A stretch of DNA of 64,000 nucleotides, taken from NCBI GenBank assembly GCA_963922205.1, contig CAWUHX010000038.1:558001-622000 (forward strand), written 5' to 3'. This stretch comes from Romanomermis culicivorax (Eukaryota > Nematoda > Enoplea > Mermithida > Mermithidae). The notes under the pieces were generated by a model. That model saw only the letters and a list, made by a program, of their open reading frames with translations. It was not told where the DNA came from and did no database searches. Shown in pieces: positions 55,601 through 61,140 of this stretch (positions within the stretch are counted from its first letter, which is position 1; each line of letters opens with the position of its first letter). Position numbers and translations under genes: made by a program.

Positions 55601-58129
55601 TGGCTCCAAAGTATGCTGTAGCTCAAGCATTTGCTAATATTGAGCAAGTCAACAGAATATAATGTTTGTCATAAATAAACCTGCAGAAGTTGAAAGAAAT
55701 GTACGTCAAAAATAAAAAGATACGCTTGTTTACATATAGAATAATTTTTCGTGTAAAGTGACTGCATCAATCAAATTCCCAATGGTCGAAAACCCCCTCC
55801 TTCAAAAATCCACAGGAATACCCTCATTTACATCAATAATGACTTTTTTGTGTAATGTCACATTAAACGAAAACTGGAGCCATGTCACATTAACTGAATT
55901 TGGGACAATCCCATTGATGGGAAGAAACCCATGCCATATTAATAAAAATACGGCCATGTCACTGTGAGTGACATGCTGAGACCCTGTTGGGTGGCTCGCT
56001 TTTATATTCGTTTCGGGAACCTAACCCAGCTGGTACTGGCTATAGGAAAGCCTATAGGGTACCTTGGTACTGTCCTTGGGTTCTTCTGGGTGACAATCCC
56101 TAGTCCCATCCCGTGAGAATGAAGGACGAGGCTATTCGTGGAATGGCTTACTGTAGGGGACCCAATTGTAAACCTAAATCCCCATTTCGGCCCTAACCCT
56201 AGGCATGCAAGGGCTGCTCTAACTGAGGGGAGTCTCAAGGGAAAACCGACTTATGAAAAGGTTCCCACAAATACACCCTCAACAACAATAATCCCCTGGG
56301 AAGACTTACCTAGTCCTTTTCTCAACTACATCTCGGCATGGGGCGAGGGGTTTACAGGTACATGGATCCTGAGGTGACGGGAACCCGAGTGACGGCAGTC
56401 CTGTTTGGCTTCGGCGTGGTGTGTACTGCAAACAGGTTGGCAGGTGATGCAGGCGATCCACTAATGGAGCGACAGGACCATGCTAGGCGAAAGGGCAACG
56501 GGTAACTTCTATGCAAGGGGTAGGGTAACGCAGTGCAGTGATGAACACTAAGTTGTATGCAAATTTATTAATAACGAGGGGGGGCAGACGCAATATATGT
56601 AAATTGATAAAAAATAAGTCGACGGACGCAAGATGCAAGCTAAACGCAGAAGAAAACGATGTAGGCCCAAAAATGAGTGCAAAACTAATGAAACAGGCCC
56701 TTTTAAAGGGCTTCGTAGACCTACAGTATGCCCTGAGTGGAGCTAACAACACCCAAGCTAACTTCTGCAGCGAAAATCACTGCAGAAGATGCCTATGGTC
56801 ACATAGACATTTTTCAGTTCGAATATGTTAAGCATTGGAGCGAGTTTCACTCTCCATGCTAAATATATGAACGTCTTTTAGAGAGACTGATAAGAGGTGC
56901 ACATAATGCTCCAATTATGGCCATGAGCTCGTAGAGCTTATCTTGGCCGAAATTCTAACTGACGTGTCACATACCGTAGTCTATGTGGGCAACGGAAAAA
57001 TAAAAAAACGCAATGGAAAGGAAAACACAAAATGAAACAGAAACGAACACAAAAATGCACACAAGAATGTATGTAAAAGTATAATGAACAAAACGCAAAA
57101 ATAAGAGTAAGTAACTGTTAAACAAAAATAGGCAGGCACATGACAGTAAGGTGACCCCACCCGTGAATTATTTATGATCAAAAACCCTATCCTGCCGAAA
57201 ATCAGGATAGCACTACTTGCTCAATTGAAACTGCAAAAAATTGTGGCACTGCATTATATTGGAAAATTTTTTTAAACCCATTAGTACTCTATAACAAAAT
57301 TCTAGAATTTTGGTGCTTTTCCAGACTTTGGGACATGGTATAATTGGATTGAGGCCATATTTTCAAAAAAAGAAAAAAGTGTAATCTGAGGGACACCGGG
57401 TAGATGCATGGACCAAGTATAGAGCTCGGGAATTCTACGCACAGTGTGGGGCATGCTGGAACTAAAAGCCCCAAAATGTTTTTGGATCACCACCAAGCAC
57501 CATTTGCAGATAGAGGTAAAGTGACCACATTCATCCCATTGTTTGTCCCAAAGCCCAAAATAATGAAAAAATGCTTCTTGAGCGGGGACGTGAACTTGGG
57601 ATGCGAGTCAAGTTTATTACAGGTTGTCGCTACTGCGCCACCTATGACGAAATGTAAAATATGATACGACTCCGTCACGAGAAGCAGTAATAACTACGGC
57701 TTTGTTTTAATTTTTGAATACCTCAGGTTATTATTTTTCAAACGTTTGTTTCTTCAGGGGTGGGATTAACAATTTTCTGGACCTTTTGTACCTTTGTCAT
57801 AGGGCAGTCCTGGCTTATAGAAGTAAGCTCATCTGCTAAATGTCAATAAGGATTAAAAAAAATAAATTGACATTTGGGGTATCAGCTCCAATTTGAGTTT
57901 GGTACTTTTCTACTACTGATTGTGGTATCAGGACTTTGATGTTGCTTTTTAGTTTTGGTGTCAAAATGTGAGGAAGGAAACAATGCTATTGACAATCAAA
58001 ACCGATGTACACAGTCCTCATGAAATCAGAGTCAATGGGCCTTTATCCAACATTCCTGAATTCGCAGAAGCTTACGCTTGTCCGAAAGGATCCCCCATGT
58101 TTCCTGATAAAAAGTGTTCCGTGTGGTGA
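22624..58129 (+). CDS. Secreted or surface M13 (neprilysin/ECE-like) zinc metallopeptidase, 17-exon gene model
   Basis: The spliced product is 714 residues, the usual length of M13 peptidases, and all 17 exons join in phase without a stop. Landmarks in order: hydrophobic start (1-16); C26/C31 pair; DPCQNFYQFACGKW (47-60); KAC (113); VGGWP (134-138); RWKIC (372-376); IGYPD in exon 10; substrate-binding NAFY (507-510); FPAAILQPPFF (519-529); HEVTH (548-552, zinc ligands H548 and H552, catalytic E549); GENIADNGG (609-617, third ligand E610, D614); HSP...R (H676, R682); C-terminal CSVW. Cysteines 26/31, 49, 57, 113, 376, 585, 659, 699 and 711 match the five conserved disulfides; C24 is extra. The family cleaves oligopeptides on the amino side of hydrophobic residues, outside the cell. 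The start was chosen because the only in-phase upstream exon encodes a signal-like peptide. Whether that peptide is cleaved or anchors the protein is open. Confidence 0.93.
23700..24260. repeat. Degenerate AT-rich tandem repeat in intron 1
   Basis: Reiterated words of the type AAAACTGTAAAATTGTAGAA, CATAAAATTCTAGA and AAAATGTTTTAAATTTTAGA recur every 25-35 bases with heavy drift. No frame is coding. The rest of intron 1 (22673-26804) shows no gene I can support. Confidence 0.5.
26805..26858 (+). CDS. M13 exon 2: N-terminal cysteine pair
   Basis: Follows TGTATTTTAG and ends before GTAAGC. It encodes ADAKENCHCVTQGCVLA. The CVTQGC spacing equals the first conserved disulfide pair of M13 ectodomains; C24 just before it is additional. 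The 4.1-kb intron upstream holds AT-rich degenerate repeats (23.7-24.3 kb) and a GC-richer segment at 25.25-25.49 kb. Confidence 0.9.
27029..27190 (+). CDS. M13 exon 3: DPC..FYQFACGKW block
   Basis: Encodes AVNLLNSIDTNVDPCQNFYQ and FACGKW, the diagnostic start of the M13 N-terminal domain, then NPIPDEKSSHGPFNI. The acceptor is TTTTAAG (an unusual AAG) and the donor is GTAAAT. The frame fits exons 2 and 4. The 170-nt upstream intron is short. Confidence 0.95.
27524..27607 (+). CDS. M13 exon 4: LLEDD..KALYKACMDL
   Basis: Encodes the segment with the conserved cysteine C113 (FTKALYKACMDL). The acceptor is GTTTCAAG (AAG again) and the donor is GTAAGG. A nearer consensus acceptor at 27415 (TTTCAG) would give an immediate stop in phase, which supports this boundary. 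The open frame visible upstream to 27331 is intronic read-through. Confidence 0.88.
28168..28671. other. GC-richer unassigned segment with long open frames on both strands
   Basis: This stretch is clearly richer in G and C than its surroundings. It is open for 167 codons on + and 128 on - in overlapping frames, and neither translation resembles a family I know. A TTTGGCGCCGTT word at 28175 recalls primer-binding sites next to LTRs, but no LTR pair was found. It abuts the left end of the DIRS element and is most likely part of another mobile element. Confidence 0.35.
28758..28886. repeat. DIRS left-hand inverted terminal repeat (3' side of the element)
   Basis: From TATTCTACTAAAATGCC to CATTATCATAGTTCAT this is the reverse complement of 34067-34196 with few differences; ACTAACTAGCGTATG and GGCCAACTCTTAGCTCG are conserved. 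An outer extension of about 42 bases (28716-28757, AAGATTTTGCAAGGCCTGAA) belongs to the element because the internal complementary region copies it. Confidence 0.9.
29284..29402. repeat. DIRS internal complementary region
   Basis: The left half (GTTAAGTCTCGGCATTTTAG through CAGGCCTTGCAAAATCTT) is the reverse complement of the element's left outer end at about 28720-28786. The right half (ATTCTACTTCAAATGCCTCG through AGCGTATG) is the reverse complement of its right outer end at about 34165-34196. The two are fused at AATCTTATATTCTAC, which models the joined ends of a circular intermediate. This arrangement is specific to DIRS1-like elements. Confidence 0.88.
30123..30365. mobile_element. TATAGTCTG MITE, copy 1 (in the recombinase)
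   Basis: Starts TATAGTTTGTTTTTCTTGAA and ends ATAAAAAACAGACTATA. It is about 245 bases and collinear with copies at 30448, 47784 and 54260. The ends carry TA-type flanks, compatible with Tc1/mariner-like mobilisation, but the duplication is too short to prove. Confidence 0.85.
30448..30696. mobile_element. TATAGTCTG MITE, copy 2 (in the recombinase)
   Basis: Terminal inverted repeats are TATAGTCTGTTTTTCTTGAA and TTATAAAAAACAGACTATA. It interrupts the recombinase frame just after QLHAN on the minus strand. It lies 82 bases from copy 1 and has the same orientation, so the two are independent insertions or an insertion pair. Confidence 0.87.
31250..31640 (-). pseudogene. DIRS RNase H domain remnant
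   Basis: The minus strand reads TIFSDASDDGWG, then ELNLHIKYKELLAAS and SIAIAYINKLGDTE across frame changes. The SDAS..GWG start with its catalytic aspartate and the KELLA helix are typical of the RNase H that follows the reverse transcriptase in DIRS elements. Stops break the frame. Confidence 0.8.
31644..32510 (-). pseudogene. DIRS reverse transcriptase
   Basis: A 227-codon open frame (31644-32327) contains MVKIDLKDAYFAVPIYMNDR, QFTCMPFGLSSAPQVFTKLL, KIYLDDMFIL and SVTFLGFIISS, that is the DLKDAY, PFGL and YLDD catalytic motifs in order. Upstream on the same strand (to about 32510), FPKKNGDMPPVINL and AYVKYEHFK extend the N-terminus, but stop codons interrupt it. The sequence type (LHLNHCMVKIDLKDAYF) is that of DIRS elements rather than LTR elements. 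The palm aspartates are present; loss of function comes from the broken upstream frame. Confidence 0.93.
32519..34029 (-). pseudogene. DIRS Gag-like ORF1 region, fragmented
   Basis: The first frame starts at 34029, about 40 bases inside the right terminal repeat, with MSSRSVCSKAPFGSVNMSSL, then a serine/arginine-rich stretch (RSAHRRRSRRKSSSSQS). Further frames at 33178-33540 and 32519-32975 are separated by stops or frame changes. Position, basic composition and length suit the putative Gag ORF of DIRS elements; there is no motif to prove the function. Confidence 0.65.
34067..34196. repeat. DIRS right-hand inverted terminal repeat (5' side of the element)
   Basis: ATGAACTATGATAATGGGGG through CATACGCTAGTTAAGTCGAG ending near GAAGTAGAATA; it is the inverted partner of 28758-28886. 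ORF1 starts just inside it on the minus strand, so it probably holds the element's promoter. Confidence 0.9.
34806..35657. mobile_element. PIF/Harbinger-type element with 3-bp TSD TAA and a transposase remnant
   Basis: Termini GGCCCATATTCACAATCGCG and CGCGATTGTGAATACGGGCC form a terminal inverted repeat of about 25 bp, flanked by TAA at 34803-34805 and 35658-35660. Words of the type CACCGTGTTA recur many times near both ends. In the middle, on the minus strand, 35314-35439 encodes MDIIDLLDQLDESEEIVHQI then HFRDRANPFEGYD and stops. Past the stop comes LLQDQLEISGRNHVIAPALQ. These are the N-terminal blocks of Harbinger transposases. The DDE domain is absent, so the copy is non-autonomous. Confidence 0.88.
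35661..35925. other. End of intron 4, nothing recognised
   Basis: AT-rich sequence between the Harbinger element and exon 5. No frame, repeat end or RNA gene is recognisable here. Confidence 0.5.
35926..36131 (+). CDS. M13 exon 5: VGGWP block
   Basis: The acceptor is AATTTTCAG and the donor GTAAGA. It encodes DQIEYLKSTPIHSFLNDVGG and WPVINDTWKD, then LIHRQLGRSFVVSDGISMDW. The GGWP motif is a family landmark. It is separated from exon 4 by an 8,318-nt intron containing the DIRS and Harbinger elements, yet the codon phase (G|AT, Asp117) joins perfectly, so those insertions are intronic. Confidence 0.94.
36790..37074 (+). CDS. M13 exon 6: central N-terminal domain
   Basis: Encodes 95 residues from ISQMHPAITRDFYLN to NFTALIDA, including an E..W..L..FE.RLA segment typical of M13. 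The usual GLGLP before the tyrosine pair is replaced by MHPAITRDF, a local divergence. Acceptor ATTCAG, donor GTAAGT, phase 0 on both sides. Confidence 0.94.
39492..39640 (+). CDS. M13 exon 7: VNWELYYKSI..FFKNFNDLLSSTT
   Basis: Corresponds to the family segment 'i.W..yl......v.v..P.yf..l..ll..t'. Acceptor GTTTTTAG, donor GTAAGT, leaving GA for Glu330. The 2.4-kb upstream intron (37075-39491) has no recognised gene, only AT-rich sequence and CAGCT-rich short repeats near 37.15-37.25 kb. Confidence 0.93.
40120..40357. mobile_element. Short MITE with (A/T)ATTC(A/G)(G/A)AA ends in intron 7
   Basis: Starts GGCCCAATTCAGAACT next to TAA and ends TTTCGAATAGAGC next to TTA. The interior repeats CCGATTGTCGCCGATTGTC and CAAAAATCC words. 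Relatives lie at 48752-48826, about 55300-55463 and about 60795-60905. TWA-like flanks and GGCCCAATTC ends hint at the PIF/Harbinger group. The rest of intron 7 (39641-42335) shows no gene. Confidence 0.6.
42336..42417 (+). CDS. M13 exon 8: YMIWRMI..FRTLEQ
   Basis: Encodes TIFDYMIWRMISGTTHFFDN and RFRTLEQ, the 'nYl.wR.i......ls..fr' segment. The acceptor is TTTTGAAG (AAG). The donor GTTTGC is weak but leads to a 54-nt intron whose removal restores normal family spacing to RWKIC in exon 9. Confidence 0.88.
42472..42708 (+). CDS. M13 exon 9: RWKIC..ALYVRNFF..WMDRET
   Basis: Contains C376 (RWKIC), the ALYVRNFFTKED segment and the conserved EWMDRETQIKAVEK helix just before the catalytic lobe. 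Acceptor TTTTACAG, donor GTATGG. The + frame continues open past the donor to 43014, but that part has no family similarity and is intron. Confidence 0.95.
44595..44656 (+). repeat. Three tandem copies of a 21-bp unit
   Basis: TTACACATGTGGTTCAGTTTT and close variants are repeated three times head to tail in intron 9. ACATGT makes a palindromic core in each. Upstream intron sequence (42709-44594) contains a GC-rich patch near 43700-43775 and no supported gene. Confidence 0.8.
45854..46237 (-). CDS. Hypothetical hydrophobic protein inside the Harbinger element
   Basis: A 127-codon minus-strand frame starting MSFNDRSLKLFRYY. Hydrophobic stretches around residues 17-27, 31-50, 58-75 and 95-114 suggest about four membrane segments. 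It resembles no transposon protein that I know and I do not recognise a family. It could be a captured piece of a host membrane-protein gene (for example one exon of a receptor), a chance open frame in T-rich sequence, or the transposon's own sequence. No introns or start context support it further. Confidence 0.3.
   Translation of the reverse strand: MSFNDRSLKLFRYYRFIGCFIVSILSEHIETIIASSLTVNLGLTLIILIKDQRDIRLCPLLVFVFLHTVEAISNLFYSNLDVRHGDSYALCSMISMIFWSIFYFYLHMSFIYVKGIRKHILLFLFID
46310..46810 (-). pseudogene. Harbinger transposase N-terminal remnant
   Basis: The minus strand reads YQRTIKRQGVFRDIRNPLVL, MQRFGFNRQDVFKVYRGITE, then across a frame change SGTFQMIIGDKK, SQPTAYQIIHKVTALILNHL and DEIQKVKADFTQK. 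These are the ordered N-terminal blocks of PIF/Harbinger transposases (FRDR.NP..., F.fsr..., G.fQ...gd..g.sqptv...i..v), up to just before the first catalytic aspartate. The remainder, with the DDE triad, is absent. Confidence 0.87.
47784..48032. mobile_element. TATAGTCTG MITE, copy 3 (intron 9)
   Basis: Starts TATAGTCTATTTTTCTTGGA and ends TTATAAAAAACAGACTATA, collinear with the copies in the DIRS element. The shared interior includes GTGGAAAGCAAG, TTCACGA and ATTTTGACGACAGTGCTGAT. From 48033 to 49228 there is only a 75-bp MITE relative (48752-48826) and AT-rich sequence. Confidence 0.86.
48752..48826. mobile_element. 75-bp minimal MITE (GCCCAATTCAGAAGTG ends)
   Basis: AGCCCAATTCAGAAGTG and CACTTCTGAATAGGGGTTT are inverted, with CGCCAACTGTCGCCGAC and CCTAGGATTTTT between them. 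It is the shortest member of the family seen at 40120-40357, so the strand could fold almost end to end. Confidence 0.65.
49229..49306 (+). CDS. M13 exon 10: IGYPD segment
   Basis: Encodes ANYMIDFIGYPDFIVNDSAL and EHYYAN; 'iGYP......ld..Y' is a family landmark. Acceptor TTTTTCAG, donor GTAAAT. It is separated from exon 9 by a 6.5-kb intron with Harbinger and MITE insertions. Confidence 0.95.
49365..49530 (+). CDS. M13 exon 11: NAFY substrate-binding motif
   Basis: Encodes LSFKQNASFLELHHALAQWE, then DRNKFDVNPAIVNAFYSHLQ and NSI. NAFY at 507-510 corresponds to the NAxY substrate-backbone-binding motif of M13 enzymes. Acceptor TTTTTCAG, donor GTAAGA; the short 58-nt intron separates it from exon 10. 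Confidence 0.95.
49667..49718 (+). CDS. M13 exon 12: MFPAAILQPPFF
   Basis: With the leftover A from exon 11 it starts ATG TTC (Met518-Phe519), giving the invariant FPA.ILQPPFF stretch. Acceptor CTTTTAG, donor GTAAGT. It is only 52 nt long and outside the reach of a long-ORF search. Confidence 0.94.
49719..52766. other. Intron 12: simple-sequence tracts, no gene
   Basis: Holds a CTTTCTTT-rich tract at about 51690-51830, a purine-rich stretch at 51980-52140, a minisatellite at 52180-52400 and AT-rich sequence with CCCCAC-type fragments near 52550. I could not support any coding frame; the overlapping frames at 52139-52455 are translations of the minisatellite. Confidence 0.5.
52180..52400 (+). 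repeat. Minisatellite of 14-17 bp units
   Basis: Units of the form TGGGAATTCGCTCACT and TGGGAATCGCTCA repeat about 14 times with small changes. Some are two bases shorter, which shifts the frame between units. GAATTC is present in about half of them. Confidence 0.85.
52767..52834 (+). CDS. M13 exon 13: HEVTH zinc-binding motif
   Basis: Encodes YVTYGLIGAIMGHEVTHGFD plus ST. It carries zinc ligands H548 and H552 and the general base E549. The residue after GFD is Ser instead of the common Asp. Acceptor ATTTTCAG, donor GTAAAA, phase 1. Confidence 0.97.
53481..53611 (+). CDS. M13 exon 14: NWWSPSS..KCIRNQY
   Basis: Encodes GHQFDKIGSLKNWWSPSSKK, then NFDKQMKCIRNQYGEYVEPL; the 'G.l..WW...s...F....C...qy' block follows the zinc motif in every M13 peptidase. 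C585 is the family cysteine. Acceptor TTTTTAG, donor GTATGT. Confidence 0.96.
54260..54508. mobile_element. TATAGTCTG MITE, copy 4 (intron 14)
   Basis: Starts TATAGTCTGTTTTTCTTGAA and ends TTGTAAAAAACAGACTGCA. The interior is collinear with copies 1-3. It sits about 350 bases upstream of exon 15. Confidence 0.84.
54861..54926 (+). CDS. M13 exon 15: GENIADNGG (third zinc ligand)
   Basis: Encodes LDGNLTVGENIADNGGVKTA and LS. E610 is the third zinc ligand and D614 orients the first histidine, by family analogy. Acceptor ATTTCAG, donor GTGAGC. Confidence 0.97.
54981..55079 (+). CDS. M13 exon 16: LPGLNLTVHQAFFASYAT
   Basis: Encodes AYKEHIERTAKKEKPLPGLN then LTVHQAFFASYAT, matching the family 'LPGL..t..qlFF..fA'. 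It is separated from exon 15 by a 54-nt intron that contains in-frame stops. Acceptor TTTTGCAG, donor GTGAGT. Confidence 0.96.
55300..55463. mobile_element. MITE related to 40120-40357 (intron 16)
   Basis: CGCCGAATGTCGCCGACTGTC, CTTCTGAATTGAGCTTTG and the end CCTAGGATTTTTTACTTCAG followed by AATAGGGC are shared with the family. The left end is unclear. Nothing coding. Confidence 0.5.
55975..56540. other. GC-rich block in intron 16, possibly retroelement leader
   Basis: Composition shifts abruptly to about half G+C, with phrases like GGGAACCTAACCCAGCTGG, CAAGGGCTGCTCTAACTGAG and GGTAGGGTAACGCAGTGCAG. No long coding frame is convincing; a 97-codon + frame follows at 56538. The composition and the following frame would suit a LINE 5' region, but I recognise no domain. 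Confidence 0.35.
56538..56831 (+). CDS. Hypothetical frame after the GC-rich block
   Basis: A 97-codon frame beginning MMNTKLYANLLITRGGRRNI, basic in its first half and ending with cysteines (FCSENHCRRC). The spacing C-x5-C-x2-C is not a recognised zinc finger. It could be the start of a retroelement ORF or a chance frame. It lies within intron 16 of the peptidase gene and is not an exon of it, because phase and family order leave no room. Confidence 0.2.
   Translation: MMNTKLYANLLITRGGRRNICKLIKNKSTDARCKLNAEENDVGPKMSAKLMKQALLKGFVDLQYALSGANNTQANFCSENHCRRCLWSHRHFSVRIC
57953..58129 (+). CDS. M13 exon 17: HSP..R and C-terminal CSVW, stop TGA
   Basis: Follows GCTTTTTAG and encodes FWCQNVRKETM, then DVHSPHEIRVNG and EFAEAYACPKGSPM..KKCSVW before TGA. 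H676 and R682 are the transition-state and substrate carboxylate-contacting residues by family analogy. The terminal C..W is the normal M13 end, so the protein is complete. Met-Phe-Pro replaces the commoner Met-Asn-Pro. Confidence 0.97.
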   Translation, partial: FWCQNVRKETMLLTIKTDVHSPHEIRVNGPLSNIPEFAEAYACPKGSPMFPDKKCSVW

Positions 58130-58196
58130 TATTGATATTTCGTATTTATATTATATTTTTGATATTACTTTCTTTCATGAAGGAAAATTTTTCGGG

Positions 58197-58202
58197 AATA
58201 AA
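58197..58202 (+). terminator. Candidate polyadenylation signal AATAAA
   Basis: AATAAA lies 68 bases after the stop codon of the M13 gene, a typical distance for a short 3' untranslated region. No functional evidence can be drawn from sequence alone. Confidence 0.55.
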
Positions 58203-58558
58203 ATGTGAATCACATTTTTATGGTCCTAAAATTTATCGACATAAATGTGAAGATGTTCGAGGGAGTTTTACTTGCAATGAAATTTTCAAACTGGAATACA
58301 CGACACAGTGGCGTTGAAGATTGTATAAAGATGCACAATAGATGTCCAGTCAGCGCTTCCGAATTTATAATCCTGAAGAACCCGCTTATATTGACCAGCT
58401 AATCAAACAATTTTCTTTGGCATGTCTTTGTGAGATGTACTTCTGTGATTTAGACTGTCAAGTAAATCGTGCATTCTATAATTCTTTTGCAAGACATTTT
58501 TGAAGTTGGCAATGTGAATGAACTCTTGAAATTGAAGTTGAACATACATGCACATAAG

Positions 58559-59102
58559 TATAGTCTGTTTTTTTGAAATGCCTGTAACCGAAAAAATGAA
58601 ATGAAGTATACGTTGCCTGTTCAATTACCGCGCGTGAGCAGACTATACTGTATTATGAAAAAAAACGCGGCCATTGAAGTTTGACGGATTTAAAAGCTAT
58701 TCGTTATAAAAAAAAGTTGGAAATGAGAAAAAAATTTTGCACATGGTTCTGATTTAATGAAAAAGATCGGGAATTAAGATACAATTGGTGTGCTTTGGAA
58801 AGCTGAAATCTCAAAATCTGGCGCATGGCGCCGCAGCGCTGGTCATTTGCTTACAGCTTTTTCTGTGCGGAGCGAATATTTTTTCAGCCGTGAGAAAATT
58901 TTCCTGTACATTTCTCGCACTGGACGGAAATTATTTTTAAAAGAGTTATCGAGTTTTGTGAAGAATTTAGTCACATTTTACCGCCGCCGGTTAATCCATT
59001 CCTAACATACAGTCAACAACGATACTATCACGGCACGAAATTCTGCATGCGTACTTACTTTCAGCATTTTTGCGTTACAAGCATTTGAAAAAACAGACTA
59101 TA
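58559..59102. mobile_element. TATAGTCTG-ended element, long type (544 bp)
   Basis: Starts TATAGTCTGTTTTTTTGAAA and ends CATTTGAAAAAACAGACTATA, but the interior differs from the 245-bp copies. It contains CAATTACCGCGCGTG, a GGCGCATGGCGCCGCAGCGC palindromic block and ACATACAGTCAACAACGATA. It is collinear with the outer parts of 59221-60591. The short frames inside are not genes. Confidence 0.82.
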
Positions 59103-59220
59103 GAAGTCTGTTATATTTTTTAGGATTGTCGCCGATTTTTTAAACACTAAGCCTAAAAAGTCAAGCTTGCTGGATGTATCAAAAGGTTATTTTTAACTCT
59201 GTCTAGATAACATATTTGTC

Positions 59221-60591
59221 TATAGTCTGTTTTTTTTAAATGCTTGTAACCGAATAAAAGATGAAATGAAGTATACATTGCTCGTTCAATTACCGCGCGT
59301 GCGCACACTATACTGTATTACAATAAAAAACGCGGTAATTGAAGTTATTGACAGAATTGAAGGCTATTTGTTAGGAAAAAAGTTGGAAATTAGAAAAAAT
59401 TTTCGTACATGGTTCTCATTTAATGTAAAAAAATTCGGGAATCAAGATTGTGATACAATTGGCGCGCTTTGGAAACTTGAAATCTCAAAATCCGGCGCAA
59501 CGCGCCGCAGCACTGGTCATTTGCTTAGCTTTTTCTGCGCAGAGCAGCAAATATTTTTTTTTAGCCGTGTGAGATTTTTTTTACATTTCTTGCATCCGAC
59601 GGAAAGTATTTTTAAAATAGTTATCGAGTTGAGTTGAGAGTTTAGTCATAGTTTACAGCCTCCAGTTGATCGATTTCTAACATACAGTCAACAACGATAT
59701 TGTCACGAGGAGTGACAAAAATGTAAAGTTATGTAAAGTTATGTACTGCATATTTTCTAAAAATTCTACCATGTTTTTCCTCCAAAAATTCCGGTTAAAA
59801 CCTGTTTTTGTACAGCTATTTTTCGTTCATTAGAATTACGAGTTTTATGCACTCGAGCACTTTTTATTGTAATTATGCACACTTCAACGAAAATGGTGGC
59901 GACAACTCAAAAACACTAATTAGGAACTCTCGCGTAATTATGCACTTCAACGAAAACAGTGGCGACATCTCAAAACACTAATTACGGACATTTGCATAAC
60001 AGGGCTAATTGTGGCGCCCTGTAGATTTCAGAAACTACAGTAACTCAAGTATGGTCCGCGCCGACCACTGTGGGTGTTTTTCATGTCTGAAATGTGGGTC
60101 AAGTGGGTCTGAGACGAAGAAGAAGACCCTGTTTTTGGAAAAGATGACCAGTCTTGGTTTTTCGCATCAACCTGGATAGTTGGATCCCGGGCCGGATTCC
60201 ATCGGTTATTTTTCCTTACGCCAGTCTTTGGTTTTTACATTGACCTCAGCAGTTGAATCCCGCGCCGGATTCTGTCAGTAATTGTGCCTTACGAGAATCG
60301 TCCCGCCACTGGACCGTTATTTCGTTTGTGCATTTTCGCGCCAAGTTTTACGTAGTGTAATTTGGCACCTGTTTTACGTTTGCGTTTTTGCACCGATTTT
60401 ACATTTTGTATCGAACCAACGTTTGTACGAAGGTTGTAAGTTGTAAATTAGTAAAGACAAAACCCAACTTGCTTAGGTACACATCAACCAGTTACAGTAA
60501 CCGCTGACAATATAGTCTTGACACGAAATTCTGCATACGTACTTACTTTTAGCATTTTTGTGTTACAAGCATTTGAAAAAAACAGACTATA
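59221..60591. mobile_element. TATAGTCTG-ended element, long type with internal insertion (1,371 bp)
   Basis: The left 480 bases and the right 80 bases match 58559-59102. About 800 bases between roughly 59705 and 60515 are extra and include repeated AATTATGCAC..CAACGAAAA..GTGGCGACA units near 59870-60000 and GATCCCG(G/C)GCCGGATTC words near 60185 and 60255. It ends CATTTGAAAAAAACAGACTATA. The filler is non-coding by eye. Confidence 0.8.
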
Positions 60592-61140
60592 GATAATATA
60601 CATCTGAAAACCATCTAGTGTGCATGTGCATAGAATTGACATGCGTGGGAGGAAAATTTTATTCTCAGCCGATATTTTCTTCTGTGAGAGGAAAGTTAAT
60701 TTTTTACACTCTTTTTCGAAAAATGTTATTATCGTTCTTCCCCACATTAATAAAAATATTTTTCTATGAATTTTTTCTACAAATTTCGTTCTTCTGCCGA
60801 CTCATTCCTTAAAATCGGCGGCTGACGCTGATTTGATCAACAATTGGTGACTACCGCCGATTAATTGGTGACAGTGGCCAACTTCACTCCCGAATAGGAC
60901 TTTAGATGAGTTTCCAGTCCCAGAACGAAACAGTAAAAATATGAAATAGTTCCTGCTTTCTATTCTTAATTTTTACAAATCGTGAAAAACAGACTGGAGT
61001 TTTATTCAACTGACTCCAGTCTGTTGTCTAGGTTTTGGAATCGCTGGGAATGAAAGAGATATAACAACACAGATAATAAGTTACCCGTAAGATCGAGCAT
61101 TCACAAGGAAACTTCTGCATTATTGTGATGACTTATTTAG
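60592..61140. other. Downstream intergenic sequence with MITE fragments
   Basis: Contains a relative of the AATTCAGAA MITE family at about 60795-60905 and an inverted pair AACAGACTGGAGT and ACTCCAGTCTGTT at 60992-61025. No gene was recognised. Confidence 0.4.

Noticed and set aside
58114..58402. Frames continuing past the peptidase stop
   Set aside because: They overlap the exon 17 end in other frames and the AATAAA site. No similarity to any family; treated as 3' untranslated or intergenic sequence.
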